From Roseivirga sp. UBA6061 (GTDB taxonomy: Bacteria; Bacteroidota; Bacteroidia; Cytophagales; Cyclobacteriaceae), in the NCBI GenBank assembly GCA_002427745.1, contig DIYF01000143.1:22559-86558 (forward strand): a DNA stretch of 64,000 nucleotides. Reading direction: 5' to 3'. How positions within the stretch are numbered: position 1 is the stretch's first letter; each line of letters opens with the position of its first letter. The notes beneath the pieces were generated by a model that saw only the letters and a list, made by a program, of their open reading frames with translations, was not told where the DNA came from and did not search any database. Below are positions 10,401-20,274 of the stretch, piece after piece. The position numbers and the translations under genes are program-made.

Positions 10401-13400
10401 TGTACTCTGTCCGATGAATTCGCTGGTCACCTTGTCCATCAGATTCTTTCAGAAGCAGGGGAATGAAATCTTCTCCGGTCTCTTTTTTGATAAGTGCAAG
10501 ACAGGTATCCAATGACTGGGCAAAAACAGGTTCAGCCTGATATAATTCCATGGCCATACCAGGTCTTTGTGAGCCCTGTCCGGTGAAAAGGAAGGCCAGT
10601 TTCCCGGGAGTCAGATCTAAGGGAGCCCAGTCTGCATCTGACTGCTGGGAAAAATCGACTTCATCCTGAACAACAAATGATCTTCTGGAACGAAAATGAC
10701 TCCGCGTGGTCACCATGTTATAAGCCAGCCTCTCCAGGCTTAGATCAGGTTGGTTCTCAAGATGGTTTTTATACTTTATCACCTGACCTGATAAGGCTGC
10801 CTGTCCTTCTCCTGAAATGGTCAGGAGTTGATACTTTCTTGCTGCTAACCTTTCAGCCGGTAAGGCCGGTTCTTCACCGGATGGGGCCTCCTCCAAGATC
10901 ACGTGTGCATTGGTACCACTGATGCCAAAGCTGCTGATGCCTGCTCTTCTGGGACGATCTCCCTGCTGCCAGGATATTGCTTCCTGTGCTACCTTTACTT
11001 TGTATTGGTCCCAGTCAATCTTCTCGCTCAGCTCTTCACTATGCAGCGATCTGGGGATTAATCTATGCTGAAGGCTCAGTACTGTTTTGATCACACCGGC
11101 AATGCCAGCCGCAGCTTCTGTATGACCGATATTACTCTTAATACTGCCTAACACCACAGGTCTGGCATTTTGCCTGAATACTTCTCCGATGGATTGTACT
11201 TCAATCGGGTCACCGAGGTCAGTACCTGTACCATGACATTCTATGTAATCAATATCTGCCGGCTGCAACTGTGCCTGGGCCAATGCCTTTTTAATTACCT
11301 GCTGCTGTGACGGGCCATTGGGGGCCGTGAAACCCTGACTCTTTCCGTCCTGGTTGATAGCAGTGCCTTTGATTATCGCCAGAATATTATCGCCATCAGC
11401 CCGGGCCTTAGACAGTGGTTTCAGCAATAAGACTCCTGTTCCTTCGCTTCTGACAAAGCCATCGGCCTTGTTTGAGAAGGTATGGCAGCGGGCGGTTGGA
11501 GAAAGGGCTTTGATCTGACAGGCATTGACTGTTCCCTTTGGATCCAGAATCAGTTGTGTTCCCCCGGCCAGGGCCTGATCACACTCTCCGTTCCTGATTG
11601 CCTGGACTGCCAAATGCAGCGAAACCAGTGAAGAAGAACAAGCTGTATCTACCGCCAGACTTGGCCCTTTGAGACCTAAAAAGTAAGACAGTCTTGCTGC
11701 CGTGGTACTATGTGCCGTTCCCATCAGGGAATACTGGTCTATGGCCGCTGCATTGGAATACACCCGATTAGCATAGTCATTGCCGTAAATACCGATATAG
11801 ATTCCCGTATTTGTATTGTAAAGGGAAGAGCGATGCTGGCCTGCCCGCTCTAATGCCTCCCAGCTACACTCCAGCAACAGCCGCTGCTGAGGGTCTATAC
11901 TCCGCGCCTCCTGAGGGGTGATATTGAAAAAGGCTGCATCGAAAGATTCTATTCCTTCAATAAAACCTCCTTCCCGTACATACATTTTGCCAACAGCATC
12001 CCGATCTGCATCATACCACTCTTCAATGTCCCAACGGCTTTTAGGAATAAGCTCAATGGCATCTTCACCTTTCTCTAAAAGGTCCCACAAAGCTTCGGGG
12101 CTATCGGATGATCCCGGAAAGCGACAGCCCATACCTACAATTGCTATGGGCTCTTCTATGGAAGTAGTAGTAGACGCTGTGCCTGGTTTTTCTTCGGTAT
12201 GACTTCCGGTTAGTTCTTTGAGTAAATACGCTGTCAGCTTGTCCATGGTAGGATAGTCGAACATCAGCGTGGCGGGTAACTTCAAGCTCAGTTCTCTGCT
12301 CAGACCATTCCGCAACTCTACCGCTATCAGTGAGTTTAATCCTAAATTCTTTAAGGGCTCAGTCATGGGAATATTCCTCAGCTCCGTCCCTAGTACCAAT
12401 GCAATGCGACTGCCTAAATAGTTGCTTAAAAAGTGCTCTCGCTGCTCCTCTTCCAATGAAATCAGCTGACGTACCAGGTTTCTTTCTCCCAGTTGTCTGC
12501 TCACGGCAACCACCTTTTTATAGAAGGCAGGAATTTCTCCGTGGTTCTGCATCAGGGCCTTGCCTAGTTGGTGTTTGCGGATGGGTAGAATGCCTGTTTG
12601 TGCCCCTTTCCTTTCGAGTATCAGGTCAAGTAGTGCCAGTCCTTCCGAAACCCTGAAGTAACTGACGCCACCTTGTTCTATTCGTTTTCTGTCAGCCTGA
12701 CTGAGTTGTGCGGCCAGCCCTACATCGGCTACCGGCCCCCAGTTAATCGTATGACCAGACAGGCCTTGTGACCTGCGGAAACTAGTCAGCTGATCGAGAA
12801 ACAGGTTGGATGCGGCATAATTGCTCTGACCTGCCAGGCCAAACCAGCTGGCCATTGAGGAAAAAAGAACGAATAAATCCAGATCAAGGTCTCGAGTAAG
12901 TTCATGCAGGTACCATCCTCCATAAACCTTCGGCAGCATGCTGGTATGTAAACGTTCAGCATTCTGCTCTGACAGTACGCCATCGTCCAATACCCCTGCT
13001 GCATGAAACACTCCTTTCAATGGGTATTGCTTCGGGATCGATGAAATAATTTTCTCAAGAGAGGCCCTGTCAGAAACATCACAGGCACGTACTGTGACTT
13101 TGGCTCCTATGGATATGAGTCTTTCAATTGCCTGCTGAGCTTCTTCACCGGGCTCTCTTCTGCCCAATAAAAGCAAATGAGCCAGCTTATGTTTGGTCAC
13201 CAGGTGTTCTGCCACTTTCAGGCCAAGAGCTCCCAGCCCACCGGTAATGAGCACGGTTGCCCTATCTAAAGTCAATGATCGTTCGGAAGGTGCATCAGCC
13301 ATTTTCAGCACGATCTTACCGGTGTGATGTCCTCCGGACATGTAGCTGAAGGCAGATTTGGCCTGTTCTACAGAAAAGACCTTGTTAGGAAGTGGTTTGA

Positions 13401-16400
13401 AAACACCCTCTTCTATCAGAACAGAGAGCTCAGAGAGCACTTCTGAAATCTCCGGGCTGTTGTTAACAATCTGGCTGAGCAGATCATAATACTCATAGGT
13501 CACACCAGGATATTGATCTGAAACTTCTGATTGGGTTCTCAGGTCTCGTTTTCCGATCTCTACAAAAGTACCGCCCGGCTTTATCAAAGAGAGTCCCTTA
13601 TCAATAGCCTCTCCAATGAGAGAGTTGAGCACTACATCTATTTTCTCACCCCGGGTGTCTGCGAGCAGTTCATCATAAAAACTCAGGCTGCGGGAATCAT
13701 AGATGTGGTCGACTCCCAGGGCCCTGACCTTTGCTCTCTTCTTCTCACTACAGGTAGCAAAAACTTCAGCTCCCAGGTATTGTGCTACCTGAATGGCTGC
13801 CATGCCCACACCTCCCGCTGCGGCATGGATAAGTACTTTGTCTCCGGCTTTTAAACCTGCCTTGTGCTTTAAGCCATACCAGGCTGTTACAAATACTACC
13901 GGTAGAGTAGCAGCAGATTCGAAGCTCAGTTCACCAGGTTTTCCGGAGAGCATCGCCTCTTTGGCCACCACACACTTTTTAAAGCTGCCCAGGGCCAGCC
14001 CGTAGACCGAGTCACCCACTTTGTATTTGCTGACTTTACTTCCTACACCACTTACAATTCCCGCACATTCGCAACCCAGCTCTGCGGTATTATCCAAGGA
14101 CTCGGGGATTAAGCCCAGTGCCTTCAAAACATCCCGGAAGTTTAAGCCGGAAGCCATGACTTCTATTTCAACCTCATCGACTGCCAGACTCTTGCTATTA
14201 GTTTCCCTGAGCCCCAGATCTTCTATACTCCCAGACTGACCGATTGATAGTTCATAGTTGTCTGTATCTTTCAGTTTTTCACGGTCGGATGATGTTACCT
14301 GCCCCAGGTAAATACCTTCTGTTGCTCCTGCCTTTATTCTTAGCTGCTCTTCAGGACTATCACTGGTGATAGCCGGGGTTAAAACAGCCAGGCTCTCCGG
14401 TGATTTATCCGCCAGATCAATGAGTCTGAACCGAACATCGGGATACTCATTCATGGCCACCCGAAGCAGGCCCCAAAGTCCTGACTGCACGAGGTTGGGT
14501 GAGTCACTATGAACACCATTGGTAATCCAGACCAGCTCCTCAACTCCTGCCAATAATGCCTGCTGCAGTGCTGTCAGGGCCATACCACTCAACTGCTCGG
14601 TGGCCAACGGCAGGTCAGTTCCTGTTGCTTCTGATTCCAACAGGCTGATTACCCCCCTTGTACCTGAAGCTAATTCAGCACCATGATCCTGAACGGTCAG
14701 GTCAATAGCTTGCCCGGACAATTCAACTGACAGGCTCGCTGCCATCTCAGAGTCAGGCGCAGAAGTTAAGGTCCAGTTTCCTTCTTTTAAGCTCCGGGGC
14801 TCAAGCTCAACCGGTGCCCAATCCGTAGTAAACAACCAGTCTGTATGCTGTCTGTCGGTGGAGGAAAATGCTGATGCATCCAGCTTTCTTAAAAGCAGGT
14901 TTTCAACAGCGCCAATGGCTGTTCCCGATTCATTCCAGATTCTGACTTTAAACTGACGCTGATCTGCTGAAACACTGGTGAGTTTTACCTCGGCCCAGAC
15001 TTCTTCCGACTGACCAGCAAGCTGCAGGTAGTAACTGCCCAGCTCAAAGGGTAGATAGATTGAAGCGTCTGTTTGGTTATTAACGGCTCCAGTCAACTGG
15101 AAAACGCCATCCAGCAAGGCCGGGTGCAGCCCGTACCCCTCAGATGATGTGGCACTCAGTACTACCTTGCCGACCGCCTGGTTCTCATCTGCATATATTA
15201 CCTCAAGTCCCTGAAAAACCGGACCATAGTGGATACCTGCCTCTTCAAAATCATCATAGACAGAGCCTGCTTCTTTTCTTGTTAACCCTGTTTTTAAAGC
15301 CTCTGGATCAATGGCGCCAAAATGCGTTTCTTCCTTCACTGTTACCTGACCGCTGCCATGCAGCTGCCAGGTTCCTTCTTTTGAGCGGCTGTGAATCTTA
15401 AACTCGTAGCCATCCTCTGTTTGTTCTGTGACCAACTGCAATCTGACTCCACCTTCCTTAGGCAAAATCAGGGGTTGGGCAATCAGCAGTTCCCCCAGCT
15501 GGTAATTCTCTTCCTGTAGTTGAATAAAGCCCTGCACCAACTCTGCCAAAGCTGCTCCGGGCACCATTATCTCTCCCATCACCTGATGGTCAGCGAGGTA
15601 CGGATAATCTTTCAGGCTTAATTCCTGCTCATACACTTTCTGTCCGGCTATCTCCAGTTCGGAACCCAAAAAGGGATGACCTGTTGCCTTGCCTCCGGTT
15701 TGATTTCTTTTGGACTCGATCCAATATCGCTTTCGCTGAAAGGCATAAGTAGGTAGTGGTACCTTTTGCCGTGTCCTGTCTTTATAGAACCCGGTCCAGT
15801 CAGGGTTGATGCCTGCCTCATAGAGTCCCGCCAGACTTTCCAACACCGTTTGGGTCTCATGCTGATCTGACTGAATAGAGGCCAGCCATTGGCAGTCTTC
15901 GGAATTACTGACACAATAAGCCCCCATGCCGGTCAGTACGGGTTGCGGACCTATTTCCAGATAAGTGGTCACACCTTGTTCTTCAAGCACCTGCATACCA
16001 CTGCTGAAGAGTACAGCCTCTCTGATATGCCGGGTCCAGTAGTCTGCTGTCTGTATTTCTTCCCCTGCCAGTTTACCACTGACATTGCTTATCAGGGTAT
16101 ATTTTGGCCTGTGATAAGTAATCTGTTGAGCTACCTGCCTGAAGGCCGGAAGGATTTCCTCCATCAAGGGACTATGTGACCCCTGGGAGATAGGTAAGAT
16201 TTTTACTTTAAAGCCATCGGCCTCCAGGAGATCAGCTATCTCTGTTATCCCCTCAGCAGCCCCGCTGATCAGCGTCTGTCGGGGGCCGTTCTCACCTGCT
16301 ATGCTTACCTCATTTACCTGAGACAGATAAGACTCCAATTCGTCCAGACTCGCTTCCACGGTAGCCATCTTGCCGGCTCTCTTTACTGAAGCCATTAACC

Positions 16401-19400
16401 TGCCCCGGGCTGCCACCAGCTTAATGCCATCCTCAAGATTGAAAACTCCTGCCACTGTGGCTGCTACGATTTCTCCCAGGCTATGCCCCAGAAGGACATC
16501 CGGCTCTGCGCCCCAACTTTGCCATAGTCTGGTAAGACTGTATTCCAGAGCAAACAGTGCTAACAGCATGCAGTCGATCTCATCCAGTCTTTTGGCTTCG
16601 ACACTGCCTTCTCCTGCGAAGAGAATGGATCTAAAATCTTCTCCTGTTTCTTGCTTGATCAGGCCCAGGCACTGATCCAATGTTGTTTTGAAAGCAGGCT
16701 CTGTATTATACAACTCCTGACCCATACCCACATACTGGGCTCCTCCCCCGGTGTATAAGAAGGCTAACTTACCTGGCTGTGGAACTGCCATATCTCCAGG
16801 CTCAGAAAGCTTGCTCAATAACTCCTTTCTGTCTTTGGCTACTACCGCCATACGGGTCCGGAAGTGACTCCTCGCGGTCGCCAGACTGTAGGCCAGAGAT
16901 TCGATTGATTGATCCTTATTCTCCCTGACATGGGTTTCGAATGCCTTTAGCTGACCTGCAAGAGCATCAATACCTTCAGCTGATATACAGATCAACTGAT
17001 GGCTTCTGGCCGTCAGCACAGGACCAGTTTCTTCTTCGGAGGGCGGTGTCACTATTCCGGGAGCCTCTTCCAGAATCACATGGGCATTGGTACCACTGAT
17101 ACCAAAACTGCTTATACCTGCCCTTCTGGGTTTTTCCACCCTTTCCCAGGGCATGGCTTCCTGAGCCACCTTTACCGGATAAGCGTCCCAATTGATCTTT
17201 TCATTTAGCTCCTCACAGTGCAAACTCCTGGGGATCAAACCATGCTGCAGGCTCAGAACGGTCTTGATAATACCAGCCACGCCTGCCGCAGCTTCTGTAT
17301 GACCAATGTTGCTTTTGATACTACCCAGTACTACCGGGCTCTTTTTTCTTCTGAAAACTTCCCCGATAGACTGTACCTCAATCGGGTCACCCAGGTCTGT
17401 ACCGGTTCCGTGACATTCGATGTAATCGATATCCGCAGGTTTGAGACCAGCCTGATTCAGGGCCTTTTTGATAACCTGTTGCTGTGAGGGACCATTGGGC
17501 GCTGTAAAGCCCTGGCTTTTTCCATCCTGATTGACCGCTGAACCTTTGACCAGAGCCAGGATTTTATCGCCATCGGCTTGTGCTTTAGACAGTGGTTTTA
17601 AAACCAATACACCTGCCCCTTCACTGCGCACAAAACCGTCTGCCTTATTGGAAAAAGTGTGACAACGACTATTTGGAGAAAGTGCCTTTACCTGATTAAA
17701 ATATACGGTCTCTTCTGGGTCGAGGAGTAAATTCACTCCTCCGGCCAGGGCCTGATCGCACTCTCCATTCCTGATGGCCTGAACCGCCAGATGCAGCGAT
17801 ACCAGAGAAGAAGAACAGGCTGTATCCACAGCTATACTCGGGCCTTTTAAGCCCAGCCAGTAGGAAAGACGCCCTGCAATGGTGCTATGAGAAGTGCCCA
17901 AAAAGGCATAGTGATCTATATGGTCCGTTCCACTGAAAACACGATGCTTATAGTCGGTACCAAACATACCGAAATACACCCCGGTATTGCTCTCCATCAG
18001 GTCGGCCTGTCTGATCCCAGCTCTTTCCAGGGCTTCCCAGCTACTCTCAAGCAACAAGCGTAACTGCGGATCTATCGAAAGTGCCTCCTGTTGGGTGATT
18101 TGAAAAAATGCAGCATCAAATGACTCTATGTCTTTCAGGTAACCTCCTTCGCGCTGGTACATCTTACCTGCTGCCTCCGGGTCGGTATCATACCAGTCAT
18201 CCATGTCCCATCGGGTGGAAGGAATGGGTTCAATAGCGTCTACCCCTTTTTCAAGTAAAGACCATAAGCCTTCCGGATCCCTGACATCTCCCGGAAAGCG
18301 ACAGCCCATCCCGATGATGGCTATCGGCTCATTGCTATGCTGTCCTGGTTCAGCATAAGCCTCCTGGTCGCTGGAATCAGCTTCCCGGACATAAGTTGAG
18401 AAAAGATAATCCGTCAACTTGTCAACAGAAGGGTAGTCGAACAATAGGGTATTGGCCAGGGGCCAGCCAAGTTGCTGACAAAGCTCATTGCGCAGTTTAA
18501 GCGCCTTTACAGAGCTCATCCCATACTCCTTGAAGGTCTGGTCTGAAGAAAGCTTAACGCCTGGCCCCAATTCGAGGAAGCTTCTGATTTCTCCTTCCAG
18601 GTAATCCTTTAAAAATTCTCTTTGCCGGTCATCAGCCAGTGACATGAGCTGTTCGACCACCGGATTCACCTTAACAGAGTCTTGCGGGGTGCCAGATGAA
18701 ACAGAGAGGTTATCGAGGAAACTTAAGTCAACCGGCTTCAACCCGGTAAAACCCAAATCCTGGTATAATGCCTGCCAATCGGGGTCGACTCCGGATTCAT
18801 AAAGTGCTGAAAGGCTCTTTAACAGCGTATCTGCATCTCCCTGTTTTCTATCCATGGAGGCCAGCCACAGATGGTTTGTCTTTTCAACACAGAAAAGCCC
18901 TATTCCTGATAACACCGAATTGGTACCTATCTCCACAAAGCGACTTACCCCTTCTTTTTCCAGAGTCTGCATGCCCTTGTAAAAATTGACCCTCTCACGG
19001 GCATGGGTTAGCCAATAGTCAGGAGTTGCGATCTCCTCTCCAACCAGTTTACCGGTATGGCCGCCAATAATGGGTATAGCAGGTGGTGCATAATCGAGTG
19101 TGGTCAAGGTCTTTTCGTACTCTCTGAAAGTCTCGCTGATCAGTGGACTGTGGTAGGCTGAAGAAATTCGCAGTGCTTTCACTTTGTGGCCATCTTTCTC
19201 CAGGTTTTTACCAAGCTCTTCTACAACCAGTGTTGAACCGGAGACTACGAGGCTTTCGGGGCCATTCACAGCCGCTATGCTGACTTCTGAAGCCCATCCA
19301 TCCAGATAGGGAATTACCTCCTGCTCTGTCATTTCAAGAGAGATCATCTTCCCACTATCGGGTAGTTTCTCCATCAGCCGGCCAGTGGATGATACTAATT

Positions 19401-20010
19401 TGATCGCATCTTCAAGGCTCAAAACCCCTGCAATGGCAGCAGCCACCCATTCGCCCAGGCTATGACCCAACAGCAGGTCCGGGGTTACTCCCCAATGCAT
19501 CCACAAACGGGCCAGGCTATACTCAAGAGTAAAAACACTGAGTAGCATAGTCTGAAATTTATCTAGCTCTTTCCTGAGTGTTTCATCCTGGTTTGTGGTG
19601 AGTAACAGCTCTTTGAGATCAATTTCGCTTTGACGATGAATCTCTGTTATGCACTGGTCAAGTGTCTGTTTGAAAAAAGGTGAGAGCTGAGAAAGGGCCA
19701 GTGCCATGCCCAGACGTTGTGTACCACCACCTGAGAATAAGAAAGCCGTTTTACCTTTTGTTGTACCGGGGATAGCAGTTACTGACTTCAGTTGCTTTGT
19801 CAGATCATCTTTGCTGAGACAGATGAATCCTTTTCTACAGGAGTTCTGGGCATAATGAGATAAAGACTGGCTCAGAGAACCCAGAGAAGTGTCGCCCAAA
19901 TCAGACATATGATTCTTCAAAGCCTCGATCTTTGCTTCTAATTCTTGTCGGCTTGTTGCAGAAAGCGCAACGAAACGAGGTGGTTGATATGTGGAATCCC
20001 GGGATGACAT
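7474..20010 (-). CDS. Type I modular PKS with loading module: AT-ACP / KS-AT-DH-ER-KR-ACP / KS-AT-KR-ACP
   Basis: A 4178-residue PKS that probably starts the chain, because it opens with AT-ACP and no KS. Loading AT has Ser184 (GHSLGE, specificity site SAYH) and ACP has Ser500 (GMSS). Module 1: KS Cys732, AT Ser1177 (QGSH), DH His1475 and Asp1634, ER about 1913-2234 with its nucleotide loop near 2062-2070, KR loop 2257 with LDD and Tyr2398, ACP Ser2560 (GLNSL). It should give a fully saturated unit. Module 2: KS Cys2791, AT Ser3233 (HAFH, malonyl-like), no DH, KR loop 3755 with LAD and Tyr3895, ACP Ser4055 (GMTSL), so it leaves a beta-hydroxyl. The last 80 residues hold two helices and an acidic docking tail (EIDMLDMDELLDELDD) that should pair with the basic N-terminus of the next PKS. 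The ATG at 20010 follows a 264-bp divergent promoter region with the cluster's shared 17-bp element. Confidence 0.96.
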   Translation of the reverse strand: MSSRDSTYQPPRFVALSATSRQELEAKIEALKNHMSDLGDTSLGSLSQSLSHYAQNSCRKGFICLSKDDLTKQLKSVTAIPGTTKGKTAFLFSGGGTQRLGMALALSQLSPFFKQTLDQCITEIHRQSEIDLKELLLTTNQDETLRKELDKFQTMLLSVFTLEYSLARLWMHWGVTPDLLLGHSLGEWVAAAIAGVLSLEDAIKLVSSTGRLMEKLPDSGKMISLEMTEQEVIPYLDGWASEVSIAAVNGPESLVVSGSTLVVEELGKNLEKDGHKVKALRISSAYHSPLISETFREYEKTLTTLDYAPPAIPIIGGHTGKLVGEEIATPDYWLTHARERVNFYKGMQTLEKEGVSRFVEIGTNSVLSGIGLFCVEKTNHLWLASMDRKQGDADTLLKSLSALYESGVDPDWQALYQDLGFTGLKPVDLSFLDNLSVSSGTPQDSVKVNPVVEQLMSLADDRQREFLKDYLEGEIRSFLELGPGVKLSSDQTFKEYGMSSVKALKLRNELCQQLGWPLANTLLFDYPSVDKLTDYLFSTYVREADSSDQEAYAEPGQHSNEPIAIIGMGCRFPGDVRDPEGLWSLLEKGVDAIEPIPSTRWDMDDWYDTDPEAAGKMYQREGGYLKDIESFDAAFFQITQQEALSIDPQLRLLLESSWEALERAGIRQADLMESNTGVYFGMFGTDYKHRVFSGTDHIDHYAFLGTSHSTIAGRLSYWLGLKGPSIAVDTACSSSLVSLHLAVQAIRNGECDQALAGGVNLLLDPEETVYFNQVKALSPNSRCHTFSNKADGFVRSEGAGVLVLKPLSKAQADGDKILALVKGSAVNQDGKSQGFTAPNGPSQQQVIKKALNQAGLKPADIDYIECHGTGTDLGDPIEVQSIGEVFRRKKSPVVLGSIKSNIGHTEAAAGVAGIIKTVLSLQHGLIPRSLHCEELNEKINWDAYPVKVAQEAMPWERVEKPRRAGISSFGISGTNAHVILEEAPGIVTPPSEEETGPVLTARSHQLICISAEGIDALAGQLKAFETHVRENKDQSIESLAYSLATARSHFRTRMAVVAKDRKELLSKLSEPGDMAVPQPGKLAFLYTGGGAQYVGMGQELYNTEPAFKTTLDQCLGLIKQETGEDFRSILFAGEGSVEAKRLDEIDCMLLALFALEYSLTRLWQSWGAEPDVLLGHSLGEIVAATVAGVFNLEDGIKLVAARGRLMASVKRAGKMATVEASLDELESYLSQVNEVSIAGENGPRQTLISGAAEGITEIADLLEADGFKVKILPISQGSHSPLMEEILPAFRQVAQQITYHRPKYTLISNVSGKLAGEEIQTADYWTRHIREAVLFSSGMQVLEEQGVTTYLEIGPQPVLTGMGAYCVSNSEDCQWLASIQSDQHETQTVLESLAGLYEAGINPDWTGFYKDRTRQKVPLPTYAFQRKRYWIESKRNQTGGKATGHPFLGSELEIAGQKVYEQELSLKDYPYLADHQVMGEIMVPGAALAELVQGFIQLQEENYQLGELLIAQPLILPKEGGVRLQLVTEQTEDGYEFKIHSRSKEGTWQLHGSGQVTVKEETHFGAIDPEALKTGLTRKEAGSVYDDFEEAGIHYGPVFQGLEVIYADENQAVGKVVLSATSSEGYGLHPALLDGVFQLTGAVNNQTDASIYLPFELGSYYLQLAGQSEEVWAEVKLTSVSADQRQFKVRIWNESGTAIGAVENLLLRKLDASAFSSTDRQHTDWLFTTDWAPVELEPRSLKEGNWTLTSAPDSEMAASLSVELSGQAIDLTVQDHGAELASGTRGVISLLESEATGTDLPLATEQLSGMALTALQQALLAGVEELVWITNGVHSDSPNLVQSGLWGLLRVAMNEYPDVRFRLIDLADKSPESLAVLTPAITSDSPEEQLRIKAGATEGIYLGQVTSSDREKLKDTDNYELSIGQSGSIEDLGLRETNSKSLAVDEVEIEVMASGLNFRDVLKALGLIPESLDNTAELGCECAGIVSGVGSKVSKYKVGDSVYGLALGSFKKCVVAKEAMLSGKPGELSFESAATLPVVFVTAWYGLKHKAGLKAGDKVLIHAAAGGVGMAAIQVAQYLGAEVFATCSEKKRAKVRALGVDHIYDSRSLSFYDELLADTRGEKIDVVLNSLIGEAIDKGLSLIKPGGTFVEIGKRDLRTQSEVSDQYPGVTYEYYDLLSQIVNNSPEISEVLSELSVLIEEGVFKPLPNKVFSVEQAKSAFSYMSGGHHTGKIVLKMADAPSERSLTLDRATVLITGGLGALGLKVAEHLVTKHKLAHLLLLGRREPGEEAQQAIERLISIGAKVTVRACDVSDRASLEKIISSIPKQYPLKGVFHAAGVLDDGVLSEQNAERLHTSMLPKVYGGWYLHELTRDLDLDLFVLFSSMASWFGLAGQSNYAASNLFLDQLTSFRRSQGLSGHTINWGPVADVGLAAQLSQADRKRIEQGGVSYFRVSEGLALLDLILERKGAQTGILPIRKHQLGKALMQNHGEIPAFYKKVVAVSRQLGERNLVRQLISLEEEQREHFLSNYLGSRIALVLGTELRNIPMTEPLKNLGLNSLIAVELRNGLSRELSLKLPATLMFDYPTMDKLTAYLLKELTGSHTEEKPGTASTTTSIEEPIAIVGMGCRFPGSSDSPEALWDLLEKGEDAIELIPKSRWDIEEWYDADRDAVGKMYVREGGFIEGIESFDAAFFNITPQEARSIDPQQRLLLECSWEALERAGQHRSSLYNTNTGIYIGIYGNDYANRVYSNAAAIDQYSLMGTAHSTTAARLSYFLGLKGPSLAVDTACSSSLVSLHLAVQAIRNGECDQALAGGTQLILDPKGTVNACQIKALSPTARCHTFSNKADGFVRSEGTGVLLLKPLSKARADGDNILAIIKGTAINQDGKSQGFTAPNGPSQQQVIKKALAQAQLQPADIDYIECHGTGTDLGDPIEVQSIGEVFRQNARPVVLGSIKSNIGHTEAAAGIAGVIKTVLSLQHRLIPRSLHSEELSEKIDWDQYKVKVAQEAISWQQGDRPRRAGISSFGISGTNAHVILEEAPSGEEPALPAERLAARKYQLLTISGEGQAALSGQVIKYKNHLENQPDLSLERLAYNMVTTRSHFRSRRSFVVQDEVDFSQQSDADWAPLDLTPGKLAFLFTGQGSQRPGMAMELYQAEPVFAQSLDTCLALIKKETGEDFIPLLLKESDGQGDQRIHRTEYTQLSLLAFEYSLAKLWQHWGIKPDVLMGHSLGEIVAAVIAEVFSLEDGIRLVAARGQLMGSLPEGGRMYAVKADKATIENCLEGVSQVSLAAENGPLQNVISGSSGALEQVLSQLPKQTKYKELVTSHAFHSPLMEQILPAFRKVAEQISYQPPKYALVSNVSGKIAGEEILSAEYWVSHIREAVLFNKGMQLLEEQGVTSYLEIGPEPALINMGSVCVENALDCQWLTSVQSDTEASKTLIQSLGALYESGVDPDWTAFYQGREQLRMDLPTYSFQRKRYWIDVFENTLLKKDDPLLNALNSADDTEIESILGGELNKRNLSGYLNRHDLERAASELIYQTTWHELEISDVPVEQALEHWIALDNQTGEISEEVLNRLSQAFGGALTHTSDCDSAFELMQRLENCSGIISLWAQPPTEDLAGQIEAVSAKALEQLQQFPYESKKQLVWVTDEAFSNNQQQESLALAPLWGLGRAAIVEDDGFDFKMIDTEGFDSDQWEASLVKAVSTQSSERLLRIEENSLLSQRLIRQVAEKSGAGNFPDLSKGTVLVTGGLGHIGIKTAHWLADKRVGQILLLGRSEPNPAAQVEITAIRERGIMVKTAQCDVSDRVSLEAVLADIGQAYPLKGVVHAAAVLADGLIMNQSADHLKEAYGAKAVGALNLHHLTMGMDLDIFVLYSSMLSVMTTPGLGSYAAANALLNHLSVHRKSMGLTATTIQWGLWDKGGFANEEVSERAKDHGFDVLDTDLAFRALEQQIVRGEANSAVTQADWNVVAGIYENSPLGLLIQSLAIEEPQHKVQDSQDFIKELSVLNPKEQREKLSNKLWDIIVPILGKERNEVNRVGGLFEMGMTSLQAIELSNVLRKLGMPVSPARVVSLATVDEITDFILEEIRPKESLQKLLKSKISDFVQDLSANAQKTTSHEFQNKLNNKLLELITPMLNLTSEPVEEEDNDEIDMLDMDELLDELDDKLDQIL

Positions 20011-20195
20011 AAAAGCTAAAAGTTCTATCCTCTGATCTCTGTGCTTTCAGATCACCTCAATTCATAAGGTCAATAAGCCTGTGGACATGTGTGAGTACTG
20101 TCCAGGGGCAAACGGTCATTCTTGTGGTGTCTCGGTGCCTGAGATCTTTTGGAGTTGGAAATTTCCGTAAAAAACCCACCTCAATCTGACTCGCG

Positions 20196-20212
20196 CATGG
20201 ACAAACCGTTCC
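20196..20212 (-). promoter_or_regulatory. Cluster element copy 1, between PKS loading gene and thioesterase
   Basis: Minus-strand sequence GGAACGGTTTGTCCATG. It lies 186 bp upstream of the PKS start at 20010 and 63 bp upstream of the divergent thioesterase start at 20275, so it could serve either or both. The rest of the 264-bp gap shows no ORF and no clear repeat. Role as an operator is inferred from recurrence. Confidence 0.6.
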
Positions 20213-20274
20213 CTTCATTCATAATAGGGCTTTCAATGCTTAGCCAGTTCGATTGAATCCACTAGCTTTCCTTT

